NCBI GenBank assembly: GCA_028751875.1
Contig: CM054134.1
Coordinates: 47,625,345-47,689,344 of the forward strand
From: Rapana venosa
Lineage: Eukaryota > Mollusca > Gastropoda > Neogastropoda > Muricidae
Reading direction: 5' to 3'
Length of the DNA: 64,000 bases
Within the stretch, counting starts at the first letter, position 1. Every line of letters starts with the position of its first letter. This document shows, one piece after another, positions 51,931 to 63,275 of the stretch. A program made the position numbers and the translations under genes. The notes under the pieces are model-generated. The model made no database searches. It was given only the letters and a program-made list of their open reading frames with translations, and was not told the origin of the DNA.

Positions 51931-53110
51931 AAGGAAAAGAAAGAATGCATACACATTTTTCTTGGAAGCTTTGTCTACTTTCAGTTCACTGTTTGTCTGG
52001 TTTATTTTCTATCAAAAGTCAAGTTTAACAAGGATTGATACATATCAGATACACTTATTAAACGTTAACCAGATTAAGGAAAAGTCCTATTGAATACCAT
52101 ACTTAATTTTACCTTGTAATCTAGGCCTACTGTTCACATCACTCAAACTGTCAGTAGGTAAGGAAAACTTGGAACTTTCTACTAACCCTAGCTTATGGCG
52201 GGAGGCCGGATCAACTGATAGCCTAAGGCTGCACACCGGTATTAATTTGGGGGTCATGTAGTATCTTGCATAGAGTGGGAGCCGGAAAAAATGTTGGTGA
52301 TTTTCACAGATTTTTTTAAGTATGAAAAAATGCACTTGCACTTATTTTTGGGATTGAGGACATAGAGCAATACCAAGTAGTCACGAGAAAGTTGGGAATA
52401 ATCATCAAATGAGGATTTCCTGTATTCCTACAGCGTTGACCCGGCGCATGCACATTGCAGTAAGGAAGCTAGCAGACAACAAAGGACTGAGGGGGGTGCA
52501 GTGTTTGCTGAACAATTTAAAAAGTTCTAACCTACCAAATTTGTTTCAATAACATGTTTTGAGTCAAAGGCTAGTCTTTCCCAAAAAGTGGTTTTTATTT
52601 CTGTGGATACCTTAATACGTGCGGTATGAATATAAGAGTCACATAGAAAAGCAGAAGGGGAAAAAAAGAGTGATTTTTAAAAATTCCAGTGTGAGGCCTA
52701 TTCATTTTTATGGTTTGGATTCCCGGGGCCTGACCAAGGGGGAGGGGGGGGGGGGGGGCTGCAGATTTTACTGCTTTTCCTTGGCCCAGGCCAAAAGAGC
52801 TGTGTCAGTTATTGATGTCAGCTTATTGCCAAGGCCTACATTAAAATGTTATGTTTAAAATGTTGTGTTGAGATTGCCTTCAGCTCTTAACATAACAACC
52901 TGCACTCTCCTTTATAGGAGAAAAAATCCTCTGAAGCGGAGTATGGCTGCCTAAGTGGCGAGGTACTTGAAAAGAGTCATACACGAAAACTTCTCACCCA
53001 CTGTACTTCCTATCTCACAGTGATTCCCAGGTAGGATGAGTGAGTCAGAGTGCATGTTCTGGGTGACCCCCAGGGTGTAAAGCTGGGGAATGCACAACTG
53101 CTTTTCCTTT
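51931..53110. other. Intergenic region with a SINE-G body fragment
   Basis: 52921-53060 (AAGCGGAGTATGGCTGCCTA, TCATACACGAAAACTTCTCA) matches a common SINE body type. A poly-G run lies at 52744-52759. No gene recognised. Confidence 0.5.
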
Positions 53111-53114
53111 TAAA

Positions 53115-53765
53115 AACAATTTTTTTCATAATTCTTTTATATGGAGGATAATGGAATAAGCACTTATGTGCTTTTTTACATCCACTCCCTGTGTGTATGC
53201 GGTTTTGTAAATTTTGTCATATGTTCCCACCAGCACACAATGGCCTACTCTTACGAAAAGCGGAACAGGGTTTAGCGTGTGCACAAGATGTTCTGCGTGC
53301 GTTCGCACACGGGGCCTCGGTTTATAGTCTCATCCGAAGGATTTTGGGGGAGAGTGGAGTCGGCACTGATGTTAAAAGTATGTTCTTTCGAGCCAGAAGG
53401 CCCATAGAGCCGGAGCTTATCCCGGTTTCTGTAGCGTTAAGCGAACTGATGGTTTTTCACCACCCCTGTGACAGGACGCTAGTCTGTCGCCAGATACTTC
53501 CCCAGCAGAGCTGGTACCCATTTGTACACCTGGGTGGAGTGAGGAAAATAGGAGTAAAGTGTCTTTCCCAAGGGCACAACACCGAGCCGAGCGGGGATCG
53601 AACCCGCGACCTCTGGATCACGAGTTGACCGCCTAAACCACTCGACCACGGTGCCTCCTCCACTGATGTTAACTCCAGCGGAAAATATCCCCTTGAACGG
53701 GAATCGAACCTGGATCGTCAGATTGCGAGTGCAAGGTTCTAACCACTAGGCTATCCCATCCCTCC
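53115..53765 (-). repeat. SINE-A copy split by SINE-C copy 3
   Basis: Inverted SINE-A tail to body at 53135-53375 (TCTTTTATATGGAGGATAAT, CAGCACACAATGGCCTACTC, CCTCGGTTTATAGTCTCATC). Body to head resumes at 53661-53763 (CACTGATGTTAACTCCAGCG, GGGAATCGAACCTGGATCGT, CACTAGGCTATCCCATCC). Confidence 0.9.
53376..53660 (-). repeat. SINE-C copy 3, inserted in SINE-A
   Basis: Full-length inverted copy. Target duplication CACTGATGTTAA at 53364-53375 and 53661-53672. Confidence 0.93.
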
Positions 53766-53959
53766 TTCTGTTTTTCTAGATGATCCACAGAGACAAAAAC
53801 CACTTCTTGTGAAAGACTAGCCTCTGACTCAAAACTCATGTGATCTTGCATAAATTTGGTAGGTTTAAAATCATTTTATTTGTCAGTAAACACTGTAGCC
53901 TACCCCCTCAGTCCTTTGTAGTCTGCTAGCCTAGCTTCCCTATCACAATAGGCCTCTGC

Positions 53960-53990
<31 letters not shown>

Positions 53991-54470
53991 GGGGGTCAAC
54001 ACTGTAGGAACACCAGAAATCTCCATCTGATGATCATTTCCCACTTTCTTGTGACTACCTTGTATTGCTCTATGTCCTCAATCACACAAACAAACACTCA
54101 GTGCATTTTTTCATACTTTAAAATCTGTGAAAATCACCATGTTTTTCCCGTCTAGATCTCTAATACAACATGACCGCAAGCTAATACAGGTGTGCATTCT
54201 TTAAGCTAAGCCTACTTACAAGCTTATATGGGCACATTTTATATCTCCATGGCAGTACCCTACTCTGTCTAATGGGCACATGCAATACTTTCAAACCCCA
54301 AGAGTCTTGAAATGGCACTGGTGCCGGGAAAACCATCAACTTGATGTTATTAATTTTGCTTCTTTTTTTTTTCTTCTTTTTTTTTTTTGGGGGGGGGGGT
54401 GGTTCTTGGTGGGGAGGGGTTGCTTTGTTGTTGTTTTTTTGTTCCATGGGTAGGCCTTGAGCACCAAGCA
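53766..54470. other. Intergenic region with poly-G/poly-T runs
   Basis: GT then poly-G at 53958-53994 and poly-T plus poly-G at 54362-54400. No gene recognised. Confidence 0.45.
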
Positions 54471-54477
54471 CCAATGA

Positions 54478-54671
54478 TGAAATTTCTGCTTATGTGGCAC
54501 AAACTCACCACAGGTACAGACGTGTGTGGGCAAACCGAATCTGAGGTCACCATGAGATCAAAGTAACTGGGACCACGGAATCAGGGGCTTTTTTTTTTTT
54601 TTTGCATGGGGATGAATGACAATGCCAATGACATAATGATGCTGCTGTGGAGGTGCATGCGCTTTGAGACT
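54478..54671 (-). repeat. SINE-D fragment spanning the internal module junction
   Basis: CACAAACTCACCACAGGTAC, CCGAATCTGAGGTCACCATG, ACTGGGACCACGGAATCAGG, poly-T at 54590-54603, then the end of the left module (GAGGTGCATGCGCTTTGAGA). It confirms the internal A-tract as a stable landmark of the family. Confidence 0.8.
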
Positions 54672-54902
54672 ACTTGATGTACACCTAGATTCAGCCAGTC
54701 CACTGTTGGCTGTCTCTGTTTCTGGTCCATCAATTTGGAATGGCCTCCCTATCTCTCTTCGCCAAAGACCTTGTGACACTTTAAATCTGGCCTCAAGATA
54801 TATTTGTTTCAAACCTAAGAATTTCCTCTCCTGTTTCATTTCATAGCTATTCCTGCTTTTCAACAGCCAAAAATTACATCACCCTGCCAAAGTGTATAAC
54901 GT

Positions 54903-54971
<69 letters not shown>

Positions 54972-54988
54972 TGTGTGTGTGTGTTTTA
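54672..54988 (+). mobile_element. Rex1-type LINE 3' fragment, first part
   Basis: CCACTGTTGGCTGTCTCTGT, TGGAATGGCCTCCCTATCTC, GACACTTTAAATCTGGCCTC and AACAGCCAAAAATTACATCA parallel the ends of the 24907 and 56932 LINEs. Its UTR microsatellite (GT)n(GCGT)n at 54904-54985 is broken by the following LINE. The rest of its UTR resumes at about 56745-56931. Confidence 0.75.
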
Positions 54989-56744
54989 GGATATATTTCT
55001 CAGTTTAAAAAAAAAGCCCCGTTATACTGTGCTTTTGTTGATTATCAGAAGGCTTTTGATTCTGTAAGGCACTACGCCTTATGGTATAAACTGGCAAAAC
55101 AAAATGTAAACGGAAAAATATTGAAAGTCATCATGAACATGTATGAAAATGTAAAATCTTGTGTTTTTGTTAATGATGGAGCCTGTTCAGAATATTTCAA
55201 AAGTTTTACTGGTGTTCGTCAAGGGGATAGTCTTTCTCCTGTTTTGTTTTCTATGTTTCTGAATGATTTGGAACAATATTTGACAGATAGAAATTGTTTG
55301 TCATTGAATATTCAACTTTCATCGGATGGAACAATGTTAACCAGCTATGTCAAGCTTTTAATTTTGCTATATGCTGATGATACTATTTTATTCTCTAATA
55401 CAAAGAAGGGGTTACAAGATGCTTTAGACAATTTATATGCTTACTGTTCTCAGTGGAAACTTGTTGTGAATCCAGTGAAAACAAAAATCATGGTTTTCGG
55501 CTGTAATAAATCTCATAACATGTTTACCTATGGTGGAAAAGCGTTAGAAGTTGTTAATAGTTTTAAATATTTAGGAATTAACTTTAGTAAGAGTGGTAGT
55601 TTTGCAAAATGCAAAAAATAAAATGCTTATGATAAAGCTACTAAAGTTATGTTTAGTTTGATAAGGGCTGCATGGCAAAAAGAACTACCTATACATGTGA
55701 CACTTGATTTATTCGATAAAATCGTTGTACCTGTTTTGTTGTATGGATGTGAAATTTGGGGATATGAAAACCTAACAATAATTGACAAGTTTCAGTTAAG
55801 ATTTTTTAAGTATATTTTTCGTTTAAAGCGTAAAATGTCAACGTCGCTAGTATATGGAGAAACGGGCAAATATCCTTTGTCTATTTTGGTCTCTGTTCGA
55901 ATGGTGGGTTTCTGGATGCAGCTGCTTGACATCCAGTCTGAAAAGCTATCCTCAAATGTTTATCAGATGATGAAAGATTTACATGACAAATCTTTGATTC
56001 AATCATCATGGCTAAGGAAGATAAAAAATATTTTAGTACAAAGTGGATTTGACTGTTTGTGGGAGAGACAGTTCACATATCAAAGCCTTCTTAATAGAAA
56101 ATTTTGTTAATGAATGGAGAACTGAGCTGTGGAGTAATAGTAGATGTCTTTATTATAAAAACTATAAGATCGATTTTGGTATGGAAAAATATATAACTTG
56201 TCTACCAGATGTATATGTTTACGCTCTTATGATGTTTCGTTGTAGCTGTCACAAGCTTCCTATTGAGGTTGGACGTTTCCATAATATACCAAGGAAAGAA
56301 AGAATATGTTCAAAATGCAATATGTCTGTTTTAGGGGATGGATTTCATTTTATCATGGAATGTCCCCACTTCAAATATTTACAAGATTTTATTCCCTGAC
56401 ATTTTCTTCAACCCATGTCCAGTTATAATTTTTGTTGGCTAATGAAATGCAAATCTCAAAAAGTTCTCCTATCGTTCTCAAAATTCATAAGATTTGCAGG
56501 TATTTCTTGAAATTTCAATTGTCTTTCATATGTGTAGATTGTCTTTTAAAGAAATGTGTATACTTAAAAATAGTATTGAGTCATTAATACTGTTTGCTTA
56601 TCATTATGCGATGAACTCTTGCCTTTCAGTTACTGTTAGTATTCATGTTATTTTTTGGTATATTGCTGTTAGGTTTATTCTCCTGTACAATTTGTTTGTA
56701 ATCCTCCATACCCCAAAAGGTGTGAAAGGAATTAAATCTTGAAT
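54989..56744 (+). mobile_element. I-like LINE, 5'-truncated, inserted in a microsatellite
   Basis: Reverse transcriptase from YCAFVDYQKAFDSVRHYALW, FTGVRQGDSLSPVLFSMFLN, LILLYADDTILFSNT (intact YADD), VNPVKTKIMVFGC, FKYLGINFS. A stop after KCKK (55621) starts frame breaks, then VPVLLYGCEIWGYENL, FRLKRKMSTSLVYGETGKYP, and a C-x2-C-x(8)-H-x(3)-C cluster (RICSKCNMSVLGDGFHFIME then CPHF). It ends GGAATTAAATCTTGAATCTTG. Only the 5' part, including the endonuclease, is missing. Confidence 0.88.
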
Positions 56745-56745
56745 C

Positions 56746-56815
<70 letters not shown>

Positions 56816-56931
56816 ATTTGAACTTGTTAGAACTATTACTGTGTAAGAATGAGTTGAGTGCAAGCCCTTTGATTTGTATGTGCAAGATACAGCGCTATAT
56901 AAATTCCATTTATTATTATTATTACTTGAAG
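56745..56931 (+). mobile_element. Rex1-type LINE 3' fragment, second part with tail
   Basis: (TG)n at 56748-56814, then CATTTGAACTTGTTAGAACT, GAGTTGAGTGCAAGCCCTTT and CAGCGCTATATAAATTCCAT plus (ATT)n. The same order follows the microsatellite in the LINE at 58000-58160. Confidence 0.75.
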
Positions 56932-57999
56932 CCAACCGAAGCCATGCTTGTAGGGACCAAACACAAACTCTCTTCCATCACAACAGCTTCAATAGAATTC
57001 AGCAATACATCTGTCCCTCTATCCACTGTTGTGAAATATCTAGGGGTCATTTTTGACAACACACTCCATGCAAAAATTTATCACCCAAACCTGTCAGTCA
57101 TGCTACTATCAATTACAGTGCATCAGTTCAGTTCGAAAGTACCTGTCCACTGATGCAACATCCAAACTAGTTACTCATGACTGGACTATTGCAATTCTCT
57201 TCTGGCTGGTCTCCCAGCTTCATATATCCACTCCCTTCAACCTATACAAAACTCTGCCACTTGACAAGTCCTCAGAAAGAAAAAATCTGAGCACATTACT
57301 CCTCTCTTGCGATCTCTCCACTGGTTGCCTGTCCCACAGAGAGTAAACTATAAGATCAGTACCCTCTGTTACAAATGCCTCCACAAAACAGCACCTTCCT
57401 ACCTCTGTGAATGTCTTCACCTGTACACTCCTCGTTCCCTCCGCTCAGCTGCAGAGACCTTGTGCTTAGTATGTTCTTTCGAGCCAGAAGGCCCATAGAG
57501 CCGGAGCTTATCCCGGTTTCTGTAGCGTTAAGCGAACTGATGGTTTTTCACCACCCCTGTGACAGGACGCTAGTCTGTCGCCAGATACTTCCCCAGCAGA
57601 GCTGGTACCCACTTGTACACCTGGGTGGAGTGAGGAAAATAGGAGTAAAGTGTCTTTCCCAAGGGCACAACACCGAGCCGAGCGGAGATCGAACCCGCGA
57701 CCTCTGGATCACGAGTTGACCGCCTAAACCACTCGACCACGGTGCCTCCTTGTGCTTAGGAATACCTAGATTCAACCAGTCCACCGCTCTTTCTCTATTT
57801 CTGGTCCATCGATCTGGAATGACCTCCCTCTCTCCCTTCGCCCAAAGCCTTCTTATGACACTTTTAAATCGGGCCTCAAGACTAATTTATTTCAAACCTA
57901 AGATTCCCTTCTTGTTCCATCTCATTCTTGTCCCTGCCCTCAACAGCCAAAACCCCATGACCCTTCGGAAGTGTATAACCTTTGTGTTCGTGCATGCGC

Positions 58000-58030
<31 letters not shown>

Positions 58031-58165
58031 TGTGCACATTTGAATTTGTAAAAACTATTAATTGTAACTGGCTACATGTGAATGAGTGGGATGAATGAAA
58101 GCGCTATGATTTTTTTTTTTTCAAGATATGGCGCTATATAAATTCCATGTATTATTATTATTATA
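56932..58165 (+). mobile_element. Rex1-type LINE 3' fragment interrupted by SINE-C copy 4
   Basis: [36 protein letters not shown], then in other frames [42 protein letters not shown]. After the SINE: NQSTALSLFLVHRSGMTSLS, then the UTR with (GC)n(GT)n at 57994-58033 and tail GGCGCTATATAAATTCCATG plus (ATT)n. Confidence 0.85.
57470..57749 (-). repeat. SINE-C copy 4, inserted in a LINE
   Basis: Full-length inverted copy. Target duplication TTGTGCTTAG at 57460-57469 and 57750-57759. Confidence 0.93.
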
Positions 58166-58437
58166 GGATTGTACTCTACACTTACATACCAGCATCAACG
58201 GGGCTGAAAGATACAGACACCTGCAGAGTTGGTCAGGTAATTTGAGCAACACTCTCAGAGTCACATCTGTTAAGTAGATGAAGCTCGACTATGTGGTCCC
58301 AGTCTTCCCACTGAGCCCACAGCACACTCACTCTGGGTAGAAGCCGGCTGGAATCTGAAAAATCCCTATGACTCTTATGGGGTTCGAACCTTCCAGTCCG
58401 AAATCCAAGGCGCTAACCACTGTGCCACGACAGCTGG
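58166..58437 (-). repeat. SINE-D left-module fragment with head
   Basis: GATTGTACTCTACACTTACA, GACACCTGCAGAGTTGGTCA, TGTGGTCCCAGTCTTCCCAC, TGGGTAGAAGCCGGCTGGAA, and the head ending ACCACTGTGCCACGACAGC. It contains only the left module, consistent with that module being a unit of its own or with 5'-to-3' loss. Confidence 0.8.
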
Positions 58438-58439
58438 TT

Positions 58440-58765
58440 TTTAAGGTGTTTTCATCTGTTCCTATGGGCACAAAATGGCCGTAACACTTTTGTTGTTTTC
58501 TTTTTTTAACATGTGGCAGAATTACATGCTGCATTGGCACATAGGGTCTCAGTTAATAGTTTCATCCAAAGGACCTTGACATTGATTTTTCTCAGGCTGG
58601 GAAGAAAGGCAAAACCAGGAATCGAACTCAGAACCTCATGGTTTACTTGTTAGGCAGATGAATGTCTTAACTGTCCTGCCACATTTCCTCTTGTACATGT
58701 TTTTTGGGTTTTTTAAAAAACTCTTTTATATGGAGGATAATGGAATAAGCACTTATGTGCTTACC
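58440..58765 (-). repeat. SINE-B copy (head plus SINE-A body), then a SINE-A tail
   Basis: The body (CATCTGTTCCTATGGGCACA, TAGTTTCATCCAAAGGACCT) runs into the SINE-B head (GGAATCGAACTCAGAACCTC, GGTTTACTTGTTAGGCAGAT). A separate inverted SINE-A tail (TTTATATGGAGGATAATGGA) follows at 58722-58765. Confidence 0.75.
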
Positions 58766-58858
58766 TCGTGATGACAAAAACAAATGATGAGTCAAATTCA
58801 AACAATGGCCCCCAGTACAGGGCAGCTCTTAAATGGGTAGGGGGTGCGAAGAATCTCC

Positions 58859-61810
58859 CGCTTTTACAAACCAAAGATAAAAATTGGATCAGCAAATGTT
58901 GGGTCACTTCCCCGAAAGATCGTTGGAAGTAACTGAGATGCTCAGACGAAGAAAAATAGATATTTGTGCAATACAAGAAGTTCGATACAAAGGAGGATGT
59001 CGAATGTTAGGAGTTGGTGAGGACAGACCTGGTGGAGTGGAGGAAAAGAGAACGAACACGGAGTCAGCCTACTTGTCCATGACAACTGGCTTGAAAATGT
59101 TGTCGAAATAGAAAGATGAAGCAGTAGCTAAATGAATATGAAAATAGTTTGTGGAAAAAAGATCCTGCACGTGATCTCTGCTTATGCACCGCAGGTGGGT
59201 AGACCCGAAGAAGAGAAAGCTGATTTCTGGGAAAAACTAGGCGAGAAACTGGCTGAAATACCAGAAAAAGACATTGTCGTCGTAGCAGGAGATTTGAATG
59301 GACACGTTGGCAAGGACAGAACTGGATATGAAGACGTTATGGGCAGGTACAACTTTGGAGATCGAAATCAAGAAGGAGAAACAATTCTTCAGCTATGCCA
59401 ACAGAATAGCTTACGAATCTTGAATAGATTCTTCAAGAAAAAACAAGAGCACTATATCACCTTCAAAACTTGTGAAGCCGAAACTCAGATTGACTTCATT
59501 CTCTTCAAGGGAGATGCTGCAATGGCGACTAACTGTACAGCTATTCCAGGGGAAGAATGCCTCTCACAGCACAGAATGTTGTGCGCAGATTTTCAAATAA
59601 AAGATTTGATAAGACCAAGGAAGAAAGCAATCGAGAAGAAACTGAAAATTTGGAGGCTCAAAGACAAGAACATAGCCTTGGAATATGAGCAAAAAGTGAG
59701 AGAAAAAGCGGCTGGGCAAGACCATGACTGGAACCAATTGAAAGAAATCCTCATGGAAGCAGCAAAAGAAACGTGGAGAGACCAAAGGAAGAAGATATTG
59801 ACAGAGAGAAACATGGTGGTGCTGGGATGCAGTGAGAGAAGCAATCCAAGAGAAGAAGAAAGCATTTAGGAAGTGGCAGCAAACAAAGATGTTTGAGGAC
59901 AGAGAGATATACAGGAGGAAATCAAAAGAAGCCACAAAAGCTGTAGCCCAAGCTAAAGAAAAAGCGTGGAATGAATGGTGTGTTGGACTTGATACAACTG
60001 AAGGTCAGCATAAGATGTTTCGAATTGTACAGCAGATGAGGAAAGAACGGAAAGACATCAATGTTGCAAAATTTGTAAAAAATGAGTCTGGAAATATCAT
60101 GACTGAGAAGCAAAATATTCTGTAGAGATGGAAGGATTACTTTCATGATCTGCTAAATATTGAGAATCCTAGAGCAATCAAGGAAGTGGAGAAAGTTGAA
60201 GGACCTGTACAAGAAGTGACTGAAGATGAAATCAGAAGAGCAATTCGAACTATGAAAAAGAGAATAGCAACAGGGCCATCAAGAGTGGTGACAGAAATGA
60301 TACAAGCAGCAGGAAAGGAAGGAATAAAACAACTTACAAAAATATGTCAGAAGACACAGCGGACAGAACAAATGCCCGAAGAATGGGAAGACAGTATTAC
60401 TGTTCCCATTTTCAAGGGTAAAGGAAATGCACTAGTATGTGGAAAATACAGAGGAATCAAGCTTCTGGAACATGGCATAATGATCTGGGAAAAGGTATTG
60501 GAAAGAAGACTGAAGAGCCTGTGCAATATTGATGAAAAATAGTTTGGATTCCAGGCTGGCAAATCAACCATAGATGCAATATTTATTGTGAAACAACTGC
60601 AGGAAAAGTATATGGAGAAGAAAAAGAGCTTGACGCATATCTTTGTTGACCTGGAAAAAGCTTTTGATAGAGTACCCAGAAAGCCAATCCAATGGGCCTT
60701 GAGGAAACAAGGTGTACTGGAGCACACCATCTCAATGGTTATGACTTTGTTCAAGAACTCCAGATCAAAAGTGAAAACTATAATTGGGACGTCAGAAAGC
60801 TTTGAGATAAAAGTAGGAGTGCACCAAGGATCCGCATTGAGCCCTCTGCTCTTTATCCTCGTGATGAATGAAATATCCAGGGAAGTGGAGAGGCCAGAAG
60901 AGATCTGGGAACTGCTGTATGCTGATGACTTAGTACTGGTAGCTGAGAACAGTCATGACGCTACTCAAAGATTTGCCAATTGGAAACAGAGATTAGAATG
61001 CAGAGGAATGAAGGTAAATGTTGACAAGACCAAAGCAATGACAGTTGGAAAAGACCACAGAACACATAGAGAGCAAGGCAAATACCCGTGTGGTGTCTGC
61101 GACAAAGGTGTAGGGAACAATTCGATCAAATGCTCCAACTGTCAATATTGGTGTCACAAAAGATGCTCAAAGCTCAAAAGTCTGAAGAAGGAGGACGGAG
61201 TATTTGTCTGCCCCAGTTGTATGAATAAGAAGGGTGAAGACAATACCTATGCAGGAAAGGAGGAGCTAGAATTTGAACAAGGGAAGATAGAAGTTGTAGA
61301 CGAATTCTACTACCTGGGAGAGATGAAGAATTGGCAAGTCTGCTCAGAAATCAGAAAATCCCACATATATAAGGCCTGCATTAGACCAGTTCTGCTGTAT
61401 GGTTCGGAGACGTGGGTTTTCACAAAAACCTTTGAACGTTTGTTGAAAAGCTGTGAAAACCGAATGCTATGCTACATGACAAAGATCAAATGGGAAGACA
61501 GGATCTATGGAACTATGGAGAACGTGCAAAGTTGATGATCTGAAGTCTGTAGTTAGTACCAATAGACTGCGCTGGTTTGGGCATGTTCAATGGAAAGCAG
61601 ACCACCACATCATAAAAAGAGCAATGAACTTGTAGTGGATGGAAAGAGACTAAAGGGAAAACCTAGCAAAACCTGGGCTACCTGTATTGCAGATGATCTT
61701 AGAGAAAGGGGCATAAATAAGGAGGAAGCTCAAAACAGAGAGAGATAGAGAAGGCTCATCAATGTCAAACCTTCCCTGGGAGAAACATGACAAAAAAGAA
61801 AGAAGAAGAT
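58859..61810 (+). mobile_element. RTE-like LINE with a PHD-type zinc finger, decayed
   Basis: Endonuclease: IGSANVGSL, KIDICAIQEVRYKG, HVISAYAPQVGRPEEE, VVVAGDLNGHVGKDRTGYED, ETQIDFILFKG, SQHRMLCADF. Reverse transcriptase after stops at 59866 and 60123: EEWEDSITVPIFKGKGNA, FVDLEKAFDRVPRKPIQWAL, KVGVHQGSALSPLLFILVMN, LLYADDLVLVAENS (YADD intact), VNVDKTKAM. At 61087-61215 there is a zinc finger: CGVCDKG, CSNCQYWCHKRC, CPSC. Then VVDEFYYLGEM and PVLLYGSETWV. At least four stops or frameshifts separate the blocks. Confidence 0.9.
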
Positions 61811-62085
61811 CTGTAGGAAACACACAAATCAACAACTAGCCTTTAGCATTTTATGCATGCTTATAATTATGTGTAAACACCCTCTCTCTCTCGCACACAC
61901 AGAGTTTAGAGTATAATGACTTTGCAGTATAAAATTCAAGAACTTCTTCAGTTTTTCATGAAAGTTAAGTGTAACTCATGCAGTGTTACACTTGAAGCCT
62001 GCATGAAATCAACTCCATCATTGATTGGCACAAAAAATACAACTGACAATATATACATAGATCTAAATGCAAACACTCTCTCTCT
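61811..62085. other. Short unrecognised stretch with CT tracts
   Basis: (CT)n-type runs at 61880-61895 and 62075-62088. No gene recognised. Confidence 0.45.
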
Positions 62086-62087
62086 CT

Positions 62088-62260
62088 TGGGGACTGGATG
62101 TAAAAAAGCACATGAGTGCTTCTTCATTATCCTCGAAATAAAAGAATTTGTCATTGTCATCGTCTCTCTCTCTCCTCAGTTTATAGTCTCATCTGAAGGA
62201 CTTTTGGGGAGAGTGGAGTCAGCGCTGATGTTAACTCCAGAGGAAAAATCCTCTTAATGA
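62088..62260. repeat. Two opposed SINE-A fragments
   Basis: Plus-strand tail (GGGGACTGGATGTAAAAAAG, CATTATCCTCGAAATAAAAG) at 62088-62153, then a minus-strand body piece (TTATAGTCTCATCTGAAGGA, GCTGATGTTAACTCCAGAGG) at 62178-62258. Confidence 0.8.
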
Positions 62261-62264
62261 GAAT

Positions 62265-62622
62265 CGACAGGATGGGATAGCCTGGTGGTTAGAGTGATGC
62301 ATTTGTGATCTGCTGACCCAGGTTTGATTCTTGTTCAAGGGGATTTTTCCTCTGGAGTTAACATCAGTGCTGATTCCACTCTCCACAAAAGTCCTATGGA
62401 TGAGACTATAAACCAAAGTCCTGAGTGAAAATATGCACACAGAACATATTACGCACATGTTAAAACCTGTTCTGCTTTTCAGAGGAGTAGAACATTGTGT
62501 GCCAGTGGGAATGGATGACAAAATTCACAAAACTGTATACACACAGAGACTGGATGAAAAAAAGCACACAAGTACTTATTCCATTATCCTCGAAATAAAA
62601 GAATAAATAAATAAATAAATAC
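62265..62622 (+). repeat. SINE-A copy, full length
   Basis: GGATGGGATAGCCTGGTGGT head, GACCCAGGTTTGATTCTTGT B-box region, GGAGTTAACATCAGTGCTGA body, TTATTCCATTATCCTCGAAA tail and (AAAT)n. Confidence 0.9.
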
Positions 62623-62704
62623 ATGTTACTGTGTGTGTGTTTTAATAAGTCTATCCACTAAAAAGTGTTAGAAACATGTTTAGGTATATTATGTCATAAG
62701 ATTA

Positions 62705-63275
62705 AATATCCCCCATGGGGATGGTGGGGCCTGTCAGTATGAATAGCATCCCCACCTTCTGGAAATTCTGTGCCAGGAATCACCTTTCTTTTTTTTAACC
62801 CACTCTTTCTTCTTGCCTTGTTCCTCCCCCCCCCCCCCCAACCCCCTCTTTCTTGTCTGTTTTCTGCCTTCTTGGTCCATGAGTCCTTCGGATGAGACTA
62901 TAAACCGAGGCCCCGTGTTCGAACACATGCAGAACATCTTGCGCACACGTTAAATCCTGTTCCGCTTTTCGAAAGAGTAGGCCATTGTGTGCCGGTGAAA
63001 ACAAATGACAAAATTTACAAAACCGCATACACATGGGGACTGGATGTACAAAAGCACATGAGTGCTTATTCCATTATCCTCAATATAAAAGAATTTTAAA
63101 AAAAATATATATAAAAATCTCCTGTCTTTTTTCCACAAAGACTTGAAATATAACCATTATCTCCCACACCTAAGTTGGATATGCTGAGCCTGACTTGTCA
63201 GGCGCTTAACAGCAGCACAACACATTTCGGCTCATATGACAGACATCAGCAGATGCTGTCTGAGCATTTCTTTGC
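62705..63275. mobile_element. Foldback-element arm interrupted by a SINE-A piece
   Basis: 62705-62880 and 63115-63275 align with the right arm of the element at 17968-18270 (GCATCCCCACCTTCTGGAAA, TTTCTTGTCTGTTTTCTGCC, TTCTTGGTCCAT ... TCTCCTGTCTTTTTTCC, CCTGACTTGTCAGGCGCTTA, CATATGACAGACATCAGCAG, TGCTGTCTGAGCATT). A SINE-A body plus tail without its head (62881-63114) separates them. A poly-C run lies at 62827-62839. Confidence 0.75.
62881..63100 (+). repeat. SINE-A, 5'-truncated, inside the foldback arm
   Basis: It begins at the core (GTCCTTCGGATGAGACTATA), continues GTAGGCCATTGTGTGCCGGT, and ends TTATTCCATTATCCTCAATA. The headless start fits 5' truncation on insertion. Confidence 0.85.
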
